A stretch of 25,079 nucleotides of DNA from contig JAFOAB010000349.1 of the NCBI GenBank assembly GCA_017382555.1, forward strand, positions 1 to 25,079, read 5' to 3'. The first letter of the stretch is position 1. Each line of letters starts with the position of its first letter. The DNA comes from Clostridia bacterium. Lineage in GTDB: Bacteria; Bacillota; Clostridia; Oscillospirales; CAG-272. Positions 1 through 7,711 of this stretch are shown here, piece after piece. Below the pieces are notes generated by a model. The model had not been told where the DNA came from and ran no database searches. It saw only the letters and a list, made by a program, of their open reading frames with translations. A program made the position numbers and the translations under genes.

Positions 1-2
1 AT

Positions 3-1718
3 AGGACCTTTAAGGAGATCCCCGCCCTCGGCCATGACGAGATAAAGCACGAAAGAAAGCAGTCTACCTGTCTTGAAAAGGGCTGGACGGAATACGTGAC
101 CTGCTCTCGCTGTGATTACACCACGTTTAGGGAGCTGCCGCTTTCGGGCCATCAGCAGGGAGTGCTTGCTGCAAAGCAGCCCACCTGCACCGAAACGGGG
201 CTTACCGTCGGCAGCTATTGCAAGCTGTGCAATATTACCATCAAGGCGCAGACTGTTGTTGCCGCAAAGGGGCATAGCTGTAAGCAGGGAATATGCAAGA
301 TATGCGGCGCGGAGGATTTCATTGAGCCCGATCAGTACGCTTCGAGGTTATACTACGATGCGCTGCTGAGGCATCCCAAGGGGGTAAAGCTTCAAAAATT
401 ATACGATATGATCTATGACGAGGCGAGAAAGTTCCATTTGGATTATTCTATAAATCTTTCTCAATTTACGAGTCATGAATTCTCTTCCGGATTTCTCCCC
501 GTTACGCTCAATATTTCACATTTGTATCTAACCATTGAGGAAGTTGATATAGTTCGAAATGCTTTTGAGGTTGATAATCCGATCTTCTATTGGTTCGTGC
601 ATATACCGTATCAGGGTTATGCGACGTCTACGAAAACAGTTAAAACCATTAATATAGTTGCAAGCTATGATTATCTTAAGGGAGAAGCACGCAGAGGCTT
701 TAACGACCTCAGCAATCTTCTCGTTAAGCATTATTACACCAATGCGATGCGAGAAACCAGCAACTATCAAAAGGCTCTCTATATATACTGCGAGCTTATC
801 GATAAAACATATTATGCTTTGGATGGTGCGGGAAAGCTGGGCGGAGAATACGAGTGGACGCAAAATATTATCGGTGCACTTTGTTATAATTCCACTGTAT
901 GTGCCGGATACGGAAGATCCTTTGCGATGCTTTTGAATTTCTGCGGTGTTGAGGCGAGGGCAGTGCTTGGTCTTGCTCCTACCGATGGGCATCTTTGGAC
1001 CTTGGCACGTATGGATGACGGCAATTGGTATTGGTTTGATCCTACTTGGGATGATCCGTTTATTTATTTTACCAAGCCCGCAATACATTACTTCTGCGTT
1101 AATGACACCCAAAAATTGGATTGGCAGGACCGTTCCGCTCCGGGTGGATCCATGGGATTAGGTACGGAAACGTTTTTGACGAAACACATCATAGATGATG
1201 CAGTGCTTCCCACGCGCTTTAAAAATTTTTATATTCCCGAAAGATCACCGGTGAAGTTTTCAAGTCCCGACGTACTTGAATTACGAGAGACCTTTACGGT
1301 GGATGGAATGACGTATGCACTTGTAGGGTATAGAGAGGTTCAGCTCGTGAAGGTGGATAGCACGCCCGACGTTTTGCGCATACCGCAAAACGTCGTATAT
1401 AACGGAGTTGACTATACGGTCGTAAGCACGGGAGCGCTGTTGATAAACGGTTTGTTTGACGGCAGTCAGTCGATAATGAGAGGTTACGCGAAAAGCGTCA
1501 TCATTCCTAAAACCGTGGATCTCGTTATGGCTTGCTCAATCTGCGATAGGGGTAAGTCGGTGAATATGTTCTACGATGGCTCCGCTGCTGATTGGGAAAA
1601 CGTAGAGTATGATACTTATTACTTCAATAAATCGAAGGTTTATTTCTACAGCGAAGTGCGTCCCAACGCATCGGGCAATTATTGGCATTACGTGAACGGT
1701 GTGGCAACACCTTGGTAA
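3..1718 (+). CDS. Secreted transglutaminase-like protein with CxxC repeats and LRR-type C-terminus (5' partial)
   Basis: The reading frame is open from the window's first bases, so the N-terminus (and any signal peptide) lies outside; an internal GTG at 96 is unlikely to be the start because the same repeat pattern continues upstream of it. Visible order: two to three zinc-ribbon-like repeats with paired Cys and Gly-His signatures (about 1-310), a linker, then a transglutaminase-like core. The triad can be seen: Cys in VCAGYGRSFA (codon 900-902), His in DGHLWT (990-992) and Asp in WFDPTWDD (1038-1040). The C-terminal ~150 residues resemble BspA-type leucine-rich repeats, ending in the typical YWHYVNG...PW signature. 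Such proteins in Clostridia are usually exported; the core could be a protein cross-linker or a cysteine protease. Substrate unknown. It converges on queA with a shared terminator. Confidence 0.8.
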   Translation, partial: RTFKEIPALGHDEIKHERKQSTCLEKGWTEYVTCSRCDYTTFRELPLSGHQQGVLAAKQPTCTETGLTVGSYCKLCNITIKAQTVVAAKGHSCKQGICKICGAEDFIEPDQYASRLYYDALLRHPKGVKLQKLYDMIYDEARKFHLDYSINLSQFTSHEFSSGFLPVTLNISHLYLTIEEVDIVRNAFEVDNPIFYWFVHIPYQGYATSTKTVKTINIVASYDYLKGEARRGFNDLSNLLVKHYYTNAMRETSNYQKALYIYCELIDKTYYALDGAGKLGGEYEWTQNIIGALCYNSTVCAGYGRSFAMLLNFCGVEARAVLGLAPTDGHLWTLARMDDGNWYWFDPTWDDPFIYFTKPAIHYFCVNDTQKLDWQDRSAPGGSMGLGTETFLTKHIIDDAVLPTRFKNFYIPERSPVKFSSPDVLELRETFTVDGMTYALVGYREVQLVKVDSTPDVLRIPQNVVYNGVDYTVVSTGALLINGLFDGSQSIMRGYAKSVIIPKTVDLVMACSICDRGKSVNMFYDGSAADWENVEYDTYYFNKSKVYFYSEVRPNASGNYWHYVNGVATPW

Positions 1719-1724
1719 ATAAAT

Positions 1725-1760
1725 ACAGCTCCCTGCGTTTGCAGGGAGCTGTTCTCATTT
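1725..1760. terminator. Bidirectional intrinsic terminator
   Basis: A perfect 12-bp stem (acagctccctgc at 1725-1736 and gcagggagctgt at 1741-1752) closes a 4-nt loop. It is followed by tctcatttt on the plus strand and by atttattt on the minus strand. It lies between the convergent stops of the transglutaminase-like gene (1718) and queA (1755), so it probably serves both. Confidence 0.85.
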
Positions 1761-2819
1761 TATAAACATTGCGTCACCAAACGAGAAAAATCTGTACTTT
1801 TCTCGTACTGCCTCCTCGTAGGCGGCGAGGGTCTTTTCCTTTCCCGCAAGGGCGGAGACAAGCATAATAAGCGTGCTTTCGGGTAGGTGAAAATTAGTTA
1901 TCAGGGCGTCGCACGCCTTGAATTTGTATCCGGGGTAGATGAATATCCCCGTATCGCCTATAACGGGATGCACAAGTCCGTCGTCGCTTGATGCGCTCTC
2001 CAGCGTTCTGCAGCTCGTGGTGCCGACGCAAACGGTGCGTCCGCCTGCGGCTCTGCGCGCATTTATCGTGTCGGCGGCTTCCTTTGTAACGGTAATAAAC
2101 TCCGTATGCATAAGGTGGTCGGAAATCTTTTCCTCCTTTACGGGACGGAAGGTGCCAAGACCTATATGAAGCATAACGGGTACAACGGCAATGTCCATTG
2201 CCTTTATTTTTTCGAGCAGCTCGGGGGTGAAGTGCAGTCCTGCCGTCGGCGCGGCGGCACTTCCTCTCTCTCGTGCATACACGGTCTGATAGCGCTCGTT
2301 ATCCTCCCACTTGGTTTCGATATACGGGGGGAGGGGCATGGTGCCTACTTTATCAAGCACCGCATAAAAGCCTGCGGGATCGTCATATTCAAATTCAAGC
2401 ACGCGATTGCCGTCTTCCTTTATGTCCTTTACGGTACAGCGGAGCAGTCCGTCACCGAAAACGAAGCGGCGGCCGATGCGCGCCTTTTTTCCGGGACGTG
2501 CAAGGCTTTCCCAGATATCGCCCTCCACGTTGCGGAGCAAAAGGAATTCAAGCACGCGGTCGGGCTTATCCTCGGCAACACCGTAAAGCCTTGCGGGGAT
2601 AACTCGGCTATCGTTTACCACAAGCGTATCGCCCGGGCGTAGATATTCGGTTATATCGCGGAATATGCGGTGCTCGGTTTTGCCGCTTTCCTTATCCATT
2701 ACCATAAGGCGCGAGCTGTCACGCGGCTCTGCGGGTGTCTGCGCTATTTGCTCCTTTGGCAGATCGTAGTAAAAATCGTGGGTGGAAAGATCGGTTTGCG
2801 GCTTTACGTTGACTATCAT
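1755..2819 (-). CDS. queA: S-adenosylmethionine:tRNA ribosyltransferase-isomerase QueA
   Basis: QueA transfers and isomerises the ribosyl part of S-adenosylmethionine onto 7-aminomethyl-7-deazaguanine in tRNA, giving epoxyqueuosine, the penultimate step of queuosine synthesis; it is cytosolic. The 354-residue length is normal for the family. Family signatures are present in order: YDLPKEQIAQTP and RDSSRLMV near the N-terminus, GDTLVVNDSRVIPARLYG around 63-80, AAAPTAGLHFT, HIGLGTFRPV, VGTTSCRTLES, and ITNFHLPESTLIMLVSALAG near the C-terminus. The ATG at 2819 has a gaggaatt ribosome binding site about 5 nt upstream and a good promoter further up. No other queuosine genes are in the window; it stands alone, divergent from dapA. 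Confidence 0.97.
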   Translation of the reverse strand: MIVNVKPQTDLSTHDFYYDLPKEQIAQTPAEPRDSSRLMVMDKESGKTEHRIFRDITEYLRPGDTLVVNDSRVIPARLYGVAEDKPDRVLEFLLLRNVEGDIWESLARPGKKARIGRRFVFGDGLLRCTVKDIKEDGNRVLEFEYDDPAGFYAVLDKVGTMPLPPYIETKWEDNERYQTVYARERGSAAAPTAGLHFTPELLEKIKAMDIAVVPVMLHIGLGTFRPVKEEKISDHLMHTEFITVTKEAADTINARRAAGGRTVCVGTTSCRTLESASSDDGLVHPVIGDTGIFIYPGYKFKACDALITNFHLPESTLIMLVSALAGKEKTLAAYEEAVREKYRFFSFGDAMFIK

Positions 2820-2856
2820 TTTAATTCCTCTCGGGCGGATTTTTCATATAATGGAG

Positions 2857-2875
2857 TAAGCGATTACGTCGCTTA
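2857..2875. repeat. Inverted repeat in the queA leader
   Basis: Perfect 7-bp arms, taagcga and tcgctta, flank ttacg. The dyad begins at about the predicted transcription start of the queA promoter, so it could be an operator or form a hairpin in the queA leader. It also lies in the -35 area of any dapA promoter on the other strand. Function is inferred only from position. Confidence 0.4.
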
Positions 2876-2881
2876 TATTCT

Positions 2882-2910
2882 ATTATATAACAACGGACTT
2901 GCATATTCAA
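2882..2910 (-). promoter_or_regulatory. Predicted sigma-A promoter of queA
   Basis: On the minus strand, TTGAAT (2905-2910) and TATAAT (2882-2887) are separated by exactly 17 bp. The -10 matches consensus fully and the -35 in four of six positions. The start of transcription would fall near 2875, giving a leader of about 55 nt before the queA ATG. Confidence 0.7.
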
Positions 2911-2914
2911 GTCC
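2895..2914. repeat. Inverted repeat over the queA -35 box and before dapA
   Basis: Perfect 7-bp arms ggacttg and caagtcc enclose catatt. The right arm covers most of the queA -35 hexamer (2905-2910), and the dyad ends directly before the GGGAGA ribosome binding site of dapA. It could be a repressor site for queA or a leader hairpin for dapA. Confidence 0.4.
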
Positions 2915-2925
2915 GGGAGAAAAAT

Positions 2926-3837
2926 ATGCTTGATTCTACCAAAAAACTGCCGTTTTCGGGCTGTGCAACAGCGCTTGTTACCCCATTTAAGAACGGGGAA
3001 ATAGATCTTGATGCCTTCACCCGTCTTGTTGAGGGGCAGATAAGCGCAGGTGTTTCCGCGCTTGTGGTGTGCGGAACAACGGGCGAGGCCCCAACTCTTA
3101 CGGAAACGGAGCGGCACAAGCTGATCTGCCGTGCCGTGGAGATCTCCGGCGGAAGAGTGCCCATAATAGCGGGTACGGGTGGTCCCTGCACCGACAAGAT
3201 GCTTCGCACGTCATGGTCGGCTCGTGATGCGGGGGCAGATGCTCTGCTTATAGTAAACCCGTATTACAACAAGGGAACGGACGATGGAATAGTGCGCTCC
3301 TTTTATGCCGCCGCAAGCCTCGGCCCTCCCGTTATCCTCTATAACGTCCCCTCCCGCACGGGCAGTGATATGTCGCCCGCGCTTGTTGCCCGACTTGCGG
3401 AGCATCACAATATAGTGGCGATAAAGGAGGCATCCACCGTTTCGCGCATTTCGGAGCTTCTTGCGGCGGATAGCTGTGATCTGCACGTGTACAGCGGAAA
3501 CGATGGGGATGCGCTACCCGCCATATCGATGGGCGCGCGTGGTGTTGTCAGCGTGGTGTCAAATCTTTTCCCCGAGCTGTGGGTGAGACTGTGTAAGGAA
3601 TGCGAAACGGGAAATTTTGCGCTTTGCCGCAGGATACACCTTTTGGCACTTCCGCTTATACGCGCGCTGTTTGCGGAAACGAGTCCGAGCCCCGTTAAAT
3701 ATTTGTGCGAGAGGGCGGGGATTTGCTCGTCGGAGGTGCGCCTTCCGCTTGGCGATATAAGCGAAAAACTGAAAAAAACGCTGGAAATTGAATACGATAG
3801 AGTGCATAGCGCACAAACAGCTGTGCTTTTGAACTGA
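2926..3837 (+). CDS. dapA: 4-hydroxy-tetrahydrodipicolinate synthase DapA
   Basis: DapA condenses pyruvate with aspartate semialdehyde, the first committed step to diaminopimelate and lysine, needed for peptidoglycan. The 303-residue product is a full-length (beta/alpha)8 aldolase: GTTGEAPTL (50-58) binds pyruvate, Tyr139 in VILYNVPSRTG is the proton-relay tyrosine, Arg143 of SRTG binds substrate carboxylate, Lys167 in VAIKEAS forms the Schiff base, and YSGNDG follows. The ATG at 2926 is preferred over an in-frame TTG at 2899 because GGGAGA lies 7 nt upstream and because the longer version would add nine residues not typical of the family. The gene appears monocistronic; no clear terminator hairpin follows it. 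Other members of the N-acetylneuraminate lyase superfamily share the fold, but the motif set favours DapA. Confidence 0.93.
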   Translation: MLDSTKKLPFSGCATALVTPFKNGEIDLDAFTRLVEGQISAGVSALVVCGTTGEAPTLTETERHKLICRAVEISGGRVPIIAGTGGPCTDKMLRTSWSARDAGADALLIVNPYYNKGTDDGIVRSFYAAASLGPPVILYNVPSRTGSDMSPALVARLAEHHNIVAIKEASTVSRISELLAADSCDLHVYSGNDGDALPAISMGARGVVSVVSNLFPELWVRLCKECETGNFALCRRIHLLALPLIRALFAETSPSPVKYLCERAGICSSEVRLPLGDISEKLKKTLEIEYDRVHSAQTAVLLN

Positions 3838-3883
3838 AAATGTAAATAATAAGCCGAAAAACAAACAAAAATGCTTTTATGAC

Positions 3884-3912
3884 TTTACTTGTGCGGTTTT
3901 GTGTAGTATACT
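3884..3912 (+). promoter_or_regulatory. Predicted promoter of the transketolase-luxS-mtnN operon
   Basis: TTTACT (3884-3889) and TATACT (3907-3912) are spaced by 17 bp. Transcription would start around 3919, leaving a leader of about 45 nt that carries a small hairpin (3934-3945) also found in the pgk leader. Confidence 0.65.
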
Positions 3913-3964
3913 GTAAAATGATAAAATATAAAATGCCGAAAGGCGAAAAAAGGACGGTTCAGGG

Positions 3965-4795
3965 ATGGAAATCACAAAAAGACAAGAGCTATCCGAAATT
4001 GCCCGCAAGATCCGTATAGGAATTGTGGAGTCCACGAACGCGGCAGGCTGCGGCCATCCGGGTGGATCCCTCTCTATTGCTGATGTGCTTGCATGGCTTT
4101 ATTTCGGCGGGGAGATGAACATCAACCCCAACGATCCCGCTTGGGCGGACAGAGACAGACTGGTTCTTTCCAAGGGACACGCGGCTCCCGCGCTTTATTC
4201 TACGCTTGCGCTGCGCGGATTTTTCCCCGTAGAGGATCTCAAGACCCTCAGAAAGCCCGACAGTCATCTTCAGGGACATCCCAATATGCATAAGACCCCC
4301 GGTGTTGATATGTCTACCGGTTCTCTCGGTCAGGGTATCTCCGCTGCTTGCGGTATGGCCCTTTCCGCAAAGCTCGATAACAAGGACTATCGCGTTTACG
4401 CTATAGTCGGAGACGGAGAAAGCCAGGAGGGCGAGGTTTGGGAGGCTGCTATGTTCGCTTCTCACTTCAAGCTTGACAATCTTTGTGCCGTTATCGACCT
4501 CAACGGTCTCCAGATCGACGGTAAGGTTACCGACGTTATGGATATCGCTCCCATGGATAAGAAGTTTGCGGCATTCGGCTGGAACGTGTTTGAGTGCGAT
4601 GCGCACGATCTTGACTCCGTTGAAAAGGCGTTTACCGCCGCTCGTGAGGCAAAGGGCGCTCCTTCCGTTATCCTTTCCCACTCCGTTAAGGGTAAGGGCG
4701 TTTCCTTTATGGAAAATAACGCAGGCTGGCACGGCAAGGCAACCAACGCAAAAGAGTTTGAGCAGGCTATGGCCGAGCTCAGAGGGGAGGCGTAA
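3965..4795 (+). CDS. Transketolase, N-terminal subunit
   Basis: With the next gene this forms a split transketolase that moves two-carbon units between sugar phosphates in the non-oxidative pentose phosphate pathway. The 276 residues cover the thiamine-diphosphate pyrophosphate-binding half: GCGHPGGSLS near residue 30, DRLVLSKGHAAPALY (catalytic-site His), HLQGHPN, MSTGSLGQGISAACGMAL, and the ThDP/metal motif that starts GDGESQEGE and ends about 30 residues later with NGLQIDG. The start is supported by AGGA about 10 nt upstream. Split transketolases are common in Bacillota and archaea. The 2-nt spacing to the C-terminal subunit implies translational coupling. Confidence 0.94.
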   Translation: MEITKRQELSEIARKIRIGIVESTNAAGCGHPGGSLSIADVLAWLYFGGEMNINPNDPAWADRDRLVLSKGHAAPALYSTLALRGFFPVEDLKTLRKPDSHLQGHPNMHKTPGVDMSTGSLGQGISAACGMALSAKLDNKDYRVYAIVGDGESQEGEVWEAAMFASHFKLDNLCAVIDLNGLQIDGKVTDVMDIAPMDKKFAAFGWNVFECDAHDLDSVEKAFTAAREAKGAPSVILSHSVKGKGVSFMENNAGWHGKATNAKEFEQAMAELRGEA

Positions 4796-4797
4796 AA

Positions 4798-5751
4798 ATG
4801 GCTGATAAGAAAGCAACAAGAGAAGCTCTGGGTGATGAGCTTACCGCCCTCGGCGCGGTACGCGAGGACCTTGTGGTTCTTACCGCAGACCTTGCAGACG
4901 CTACCAGAGTTGAATATTTCCGTCACAAGTATCCCGAGCGCTTTATTGAGTGTGGAATTGCGGAGGCAAATATGATGGGCGTTGCCGCAGGTCTTGCCGC
5001 TACAGGCAAGGTTGCGGTTGCATCCTCCTTTGCTATGTTTGCCGCAGGCAGAGCGTTCGAACAGATTCGTAACAGCATCGGCTACACCGAGCTTAACGTA
5101 AAGATTGCCGCTACCCACGCGGGCGTTTCCGTTGGCGAGGACGGTGCTTCCCACCAGTGTAACGAGGATATCGCGCTTATGCGTACCATCCCCGGTATGA
5201 CCGTTATCAACCCCGCAGACTACACCGAGGCGAGAACCGCTCTCCGTGCGGCTGTGGAGATGAACGGCCCCTGCTACATCCGCTTCGGCAGAGCCGCTGT
5301 TCCGGACCTCAGCGCCGAGGATGAGAATTACAGCTTCGAGATCGGTAAGGGTCGCCTTCTTTCCGAGGGTAAGGACGTTACCGTTATCGCATCCGGTCTT
5401 ACCGTTGCGATGGCTCTTGAGGCAAAGGAGATCCTTAAGGCTGACGGTATCGATGCCGAGATCATCAACATCCACACCATCAAGCCCCTTGACACCGAGC
5501 TTGTTTGCGCATCCGCAAAAAAGACCGGCTGTGTTGTTACCGCAGAGGAGCATAACATTATCGGCGGTCTCGGCAGTGCGGTTGCAGAGGCACTTTCCGA
5601 AAATTGTCCCGTCATTATGCGCCGCGTAGGCGTTGAGGACGTATGGGGCAAGTCCGGAAGCGCAGGTGCACTTCTCGATATCTACGGTATTTCCGCCGCT
5701 AACATTGCCGCAAAGGCAAAGGAAGCCTATCTCGCAAAGAAGAACGGCTGA
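4798..5751 (+). CDS. Transketolase, C-terminal subunit
   Basis: This 317-residue protein is the second half of the split transketolase: the pyrimidine-binding domain followed by the transketolase C-terminal domain. Visible signatures include RFIECGIAEANMMGVAAGLA, which contains the conserved Glu that activates the cofactor, SSFAMFAAGRAFEQIR, and THAGVSVGEDGASHQ, then the C-terminal domain from about residue 185 (KDVTVIASG) ending near VWGKSGSAG. A GAGGGGAGG ribosome binding site lies inside the end of the preceding gene. 1-deoxyxylulose-phosphate synthase and pyruvate dehydrogenase beta share the fold, but pairing with the N-terminal subunit fits transketolase. Confidence 0.94.
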   Translation: MADKKATREALGDELTALGAVREDLVVLTADLADATRVEYFRHKYPERFIECGIAEANMMGVAAGLAATGKVAVASSFAMFAAGRAFEQIRNSIGYTELNVKIAATHAGVSVGEDGASHQCNEDIALMRTIPGMTVINPADYTEARTALRAAVEMNGPCYIRFGRAAVPDLSAEDENYSFEIGKGRLLSEGKDVTVIASGLTVAMALEAKEILKADGIDAEIINIHTIKPLDTELVCASAKKTGCVVTAEEHNIIGGLGSAVAEALSENCPVIMRRVGVEDVWGKSGSAGALLDIYGISAANIAAKAKEAYLAKKNG

Positions 5752-5753
5752 TT

Positions 5754-6218
5754 ATGGAAATTAGAAAAATAGCCAGCTTTTCCGCTGACCACGATATTAT
5801 AACCCCCGGTATGTATATCTCGCGTATCGACGGCGACGTTGTTACCTACGATCTGCGTACGCGTACTCCCAATGCGGGGGATTATATGGACGATCTGACC
5901 ATCCATTCCGTCGAGCATATGCTTGCCACCTTTATGCGTAACGGTGAAATAGGCGGCGAGGTGGTCTACTTCGGGCCCATGGGATGCCGTACGGGCTTTT
6001 ATCTGCTTGTGCGCGACAGCATAAGTGCGGAGAACGTGCGTCTTGCGCTCATCACCGCCCTGAAGAATACCGAGGCGGCAGGCGAGATGTTCGGTGCCGC
6101 GCGCAAGGAATGCGGAAACTACCGCGAGCTTTCGCTTGATGCGGCAAAAAAAGAGTGCGCACGCTATCGTGCTGTGCTTGAAAATAAGGTGCAGAAGACC
6201 TTTACCTACGGAGAATGA
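5754..6218 (+). CDS. luxS: S-ribosylhomocysteine lyase LuxS
   Basis: LuxS cleaves S-ribosylhomocysteine to homocysteine and 4,5-dihydroxy-2,3-pentanedione, the precursor of autoinducer AI-2, in the cytosol. The 154-residue length is typical. The metal site is intact: His51 and His55 in HSVEH and Cys120 in RKECGNYREL. Catalytic residues Glu54 (same motif) and Cys78 (GPMGCRTGFY) are present. It begins 2 nt after the transketolase stop and ends 1 nt before mtnN, which makes its substrate, so the two form a complete two-step recycling route in one transcript. Confidence 0.96.
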   Translation: MEIRKIASFSADHDIITPGMYISRIDGDVVTYDLRTRTPNAGDYMDDLTIHSVEHMLATFMRNGEIGGEVVYFGPMGCRTGFYLLVRDSISAENVRLALITALKNTEAAGEMFGAARKECGNYRELSLDAAKKECARYRAVLENKVQKTFTYGE

Positions 6219-6219
6219 T

Positions 6220-6909
6220 ATGACCGGAATTATAGCCGCAATGAGCTGTGAGGCCGAGCTGATACTCGGTGCTATGAAGGATAGATCCCCCCGAGTTGTC
6301 GGCGGTATGACCTTCTGGCAGGGAAGAATAGGCGATGAGGACGTCGTGCTTGCCACCTGCGGAGTGGGCAAGGTGTTTGCCTCCGCTTGTGCAACGGCAA
6401 TGATAATCACCTATAACCCCGATAAGATCATCAATACAGGTGTTGCCGGTGCCGTTTCGAACAGCGTCAACAAGCTTGATACCGTTGTCGGAACCGCGCT
6501 TGTTCAGCACGATATGGATACCACTCCCCTCGGCGACGAGGCGGGCCTTATTTCCGGCATCAACAAGGTGTATTTTGAGACGGATAAGGAGCTTTCCGAT
6601 AAGCTTTATTCCTTCGTTGAGCTTTGCGGAGGCAAGGCAAAGCGCGGAATAGTTGCAACGGGCGATCAGTTCGTTGCAAGTGCGGAGGTTAAGAGCCGTA
6701 TAGCTACGCTCTTCGGTGCATCCTGTGCCGATATGGAGGGCGGTGCGATCGCACACGTTTGCTTCATAAATAACGTACCCTTTGCCGCGCTTCGCACGAT
6801 GAGCGACGGCGCGGACGGCGACGCATCCGGCGACTTTATGGAGTTTTGCAACAAAGCCGCAAAAATCAGCTCTGACGTTATTATATCCTATCTTTCAACA
6901 TCAAAGTAA
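6220..6909 (+). CDS. mtnN: 5'-methylthioadenosine/S-adenosylhomocysteine nucleosidase
   Basis: MtnN (Pfs) removes adenine from S-adenosylhomocysteine, methylthioadenosine and 5'-deoxyadenosine. The last is a by-product of radical-SAM chemistry, which occurs elsewhere in this window. The ATG at 6220, one base after the luxS stop, gives 229 residues, the normal size and the normal N-terminal beta strand (TGIIAAMSCEAE). Active-site residues are visible: Glu11, Glu173 in DMEGGAIAHVC, and the general acid Asp196 in MSDGAD; NTGVAGA near 72-78 is also conserved. A longer frame opening at 6094 would overlap luxS deeply and is rejected. Last gene of the operon. Confidence 0.95.
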   Translation: MTGIIAAMSCEAELILGAMKDRSPRVVGGMTFWQGRIGDEDVVLATCGVGKVFASACATAMIITYNPDKIINTGVAGAVSNSVNKLDTVVGTALVQHDMDTTPLGDEAGLISGINKVYFETDKELSDKLYSFVELCGGKAKRGIVATGDQFVASAEVKSRIATLFGASCADMEGGAIAHVCFINNVPFAALRTMSDGADGDASGDFMEFCNKAAKISSDVIISYLSTSK

Positions 6910-6913
6910 AAAT

Positions 6914-6948
6914 AGCTCGGCAACCTTGCGGTTGCCGAGCTTTTTTTA
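6914..6948. terminator. Bidirectional intrinsic terminator after mtnN and cpsB
   Basis: A perfect 12-bp stem, agctcggcaacc (6914-6925) and ggttgccgagct (6930-6941), closes a TTGC loop and is followed by a T run. On the opposite strand it is followed by atttttac, so it can also terminate the minus-strand kinase operon whose last stop is at 6950. Confidence 0.9.
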
Positions 6949-6949
6949 T

Positions 6950-7711
6950 TTATATAAGTCCGTTAAAGGAATTTGCGGAGAATATCTTTTTTTCGCTGTG
7001 GGCGAGTGCATTTGCGATATATGCTGTGGGGGCGGATTGAAGCCCGAGCGGACCAAGCTTGATCTTCTCCTTTTCAAAAAGCTCGTTCAGCTTGTCAAAA
7101 TCCGGCTTGCGATCCGCAAGATTATGGCAATCGGTGCCGAAAACGCAACGCACACCGCTTTCATACAGATCAAGCAGAAGCTTGATCATTTTTTTATCCT
7201 CAAGCCCCTCGCAATTCATCTGGAAATAGGTGTGAGATTTGTTTGAGTTGAAAAGCCTTGCGGTCTTTGCGTTTATCCAGTCATAACGGTCGAAATGCGC
7301 CATTATCGGTATCGCACTGTAGTTTGCCGATATGCGCTCCGTATACGTGGTATACCAGCTTTCGAATTTGCTGACGGGATATTCGAACATCATAACGGGC
7401 GCACCGTCAAAAACAAGCTGTGAGAGATCGAGATTGATGAGCTGCTTGCATATCATTATCTCCGCACCAAGGCGCACCTCCGGCAGATCCGTTCTGCCCT
7501 CCATGGCTGTCAGAAGCTCCTTATAGCACTGCTCTCTGCGTGCAATAAAGCTCTCAACGCTGTCACTGTCGGCATAGAAGTGGGGTGTGGCGTAGACTGT
7601 CCTGACCCCCTGAGAAGCAAGAGCGGACAGCATCCCGAGGGATGTGTCCGCGTCCTTTGCGCCGTCGTCCATACGCGGCAGTATATGTGAATGAAAGTCT
7701 GTGTAGATCAC
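6950..7711 (-). CDS. cpsB: CpsB/CapC-family tyrosine-protein phosphatase (PHP fold)
   Basis: Manganese-dependent phosphatase of the polymerase-and-histidinol-phosphatase fold that removes phosphate from the partner tyrosine kinase and so regulates capsule or exopolysaccharide export. The 253 residues match family length. Metal ligands are seen in DFHSHILPRMDDGAKD (His7, His9 and the Asp pair), ATPHFYAD, GAEI, MAHFDRY and FGTDCHN. The start overlaps the stop of the kinase gene by 4 nt (ATGA), so translation is probably coupled. It is the last gene of a three-gene operon. The target is inferred to be the YG-repeat tail of the neighbouring kinase. Confidence 0.88.
   Translation of the reverse strand: MIYTDFHSHILPRMDDGAKDADTSLGMLSALASQGVRTVYATPHFYADSDSVESFIARREQCYKELLTAMEGRTDLPEVRLGAEIMICKQLINLDLSQLVFDGAPVMMFEYPVSKFESWYTTYTERISANYSAIPIMAHFDRYDWINAKTARLFNSNKSHTYFQMNCEGLEDKKMIKLLLDLYESGVRCVFGTDCHNLADRKPDFDKLNELFEKEKIKLGPLGLQSAPTAYIANALAHSEKKIFSANSFNGLI

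Noticed and set aside
2899..2925. Upstream TTG start for dapA
   Set aside because: No ribosome binding site at proper spacing, and it lies inside the left arm of the 2895-2914 dyad; ATG 2926 has GGGAGA at 7 nt.
4462..5553. Minus-strand open frame (363 codons) opposite the transketolase genes
   Set aside because: Same codon-bias artefact; it lies opposite intact thiamine-diphosphate motifs and resembles no protein family.
6094..6219. Upstream start for mtnN inside luxS
   Set aside because: It would add 42 Arg-rich residues out of frame with luxS; the ATG at 6220 gives the normal length and N-terminus.
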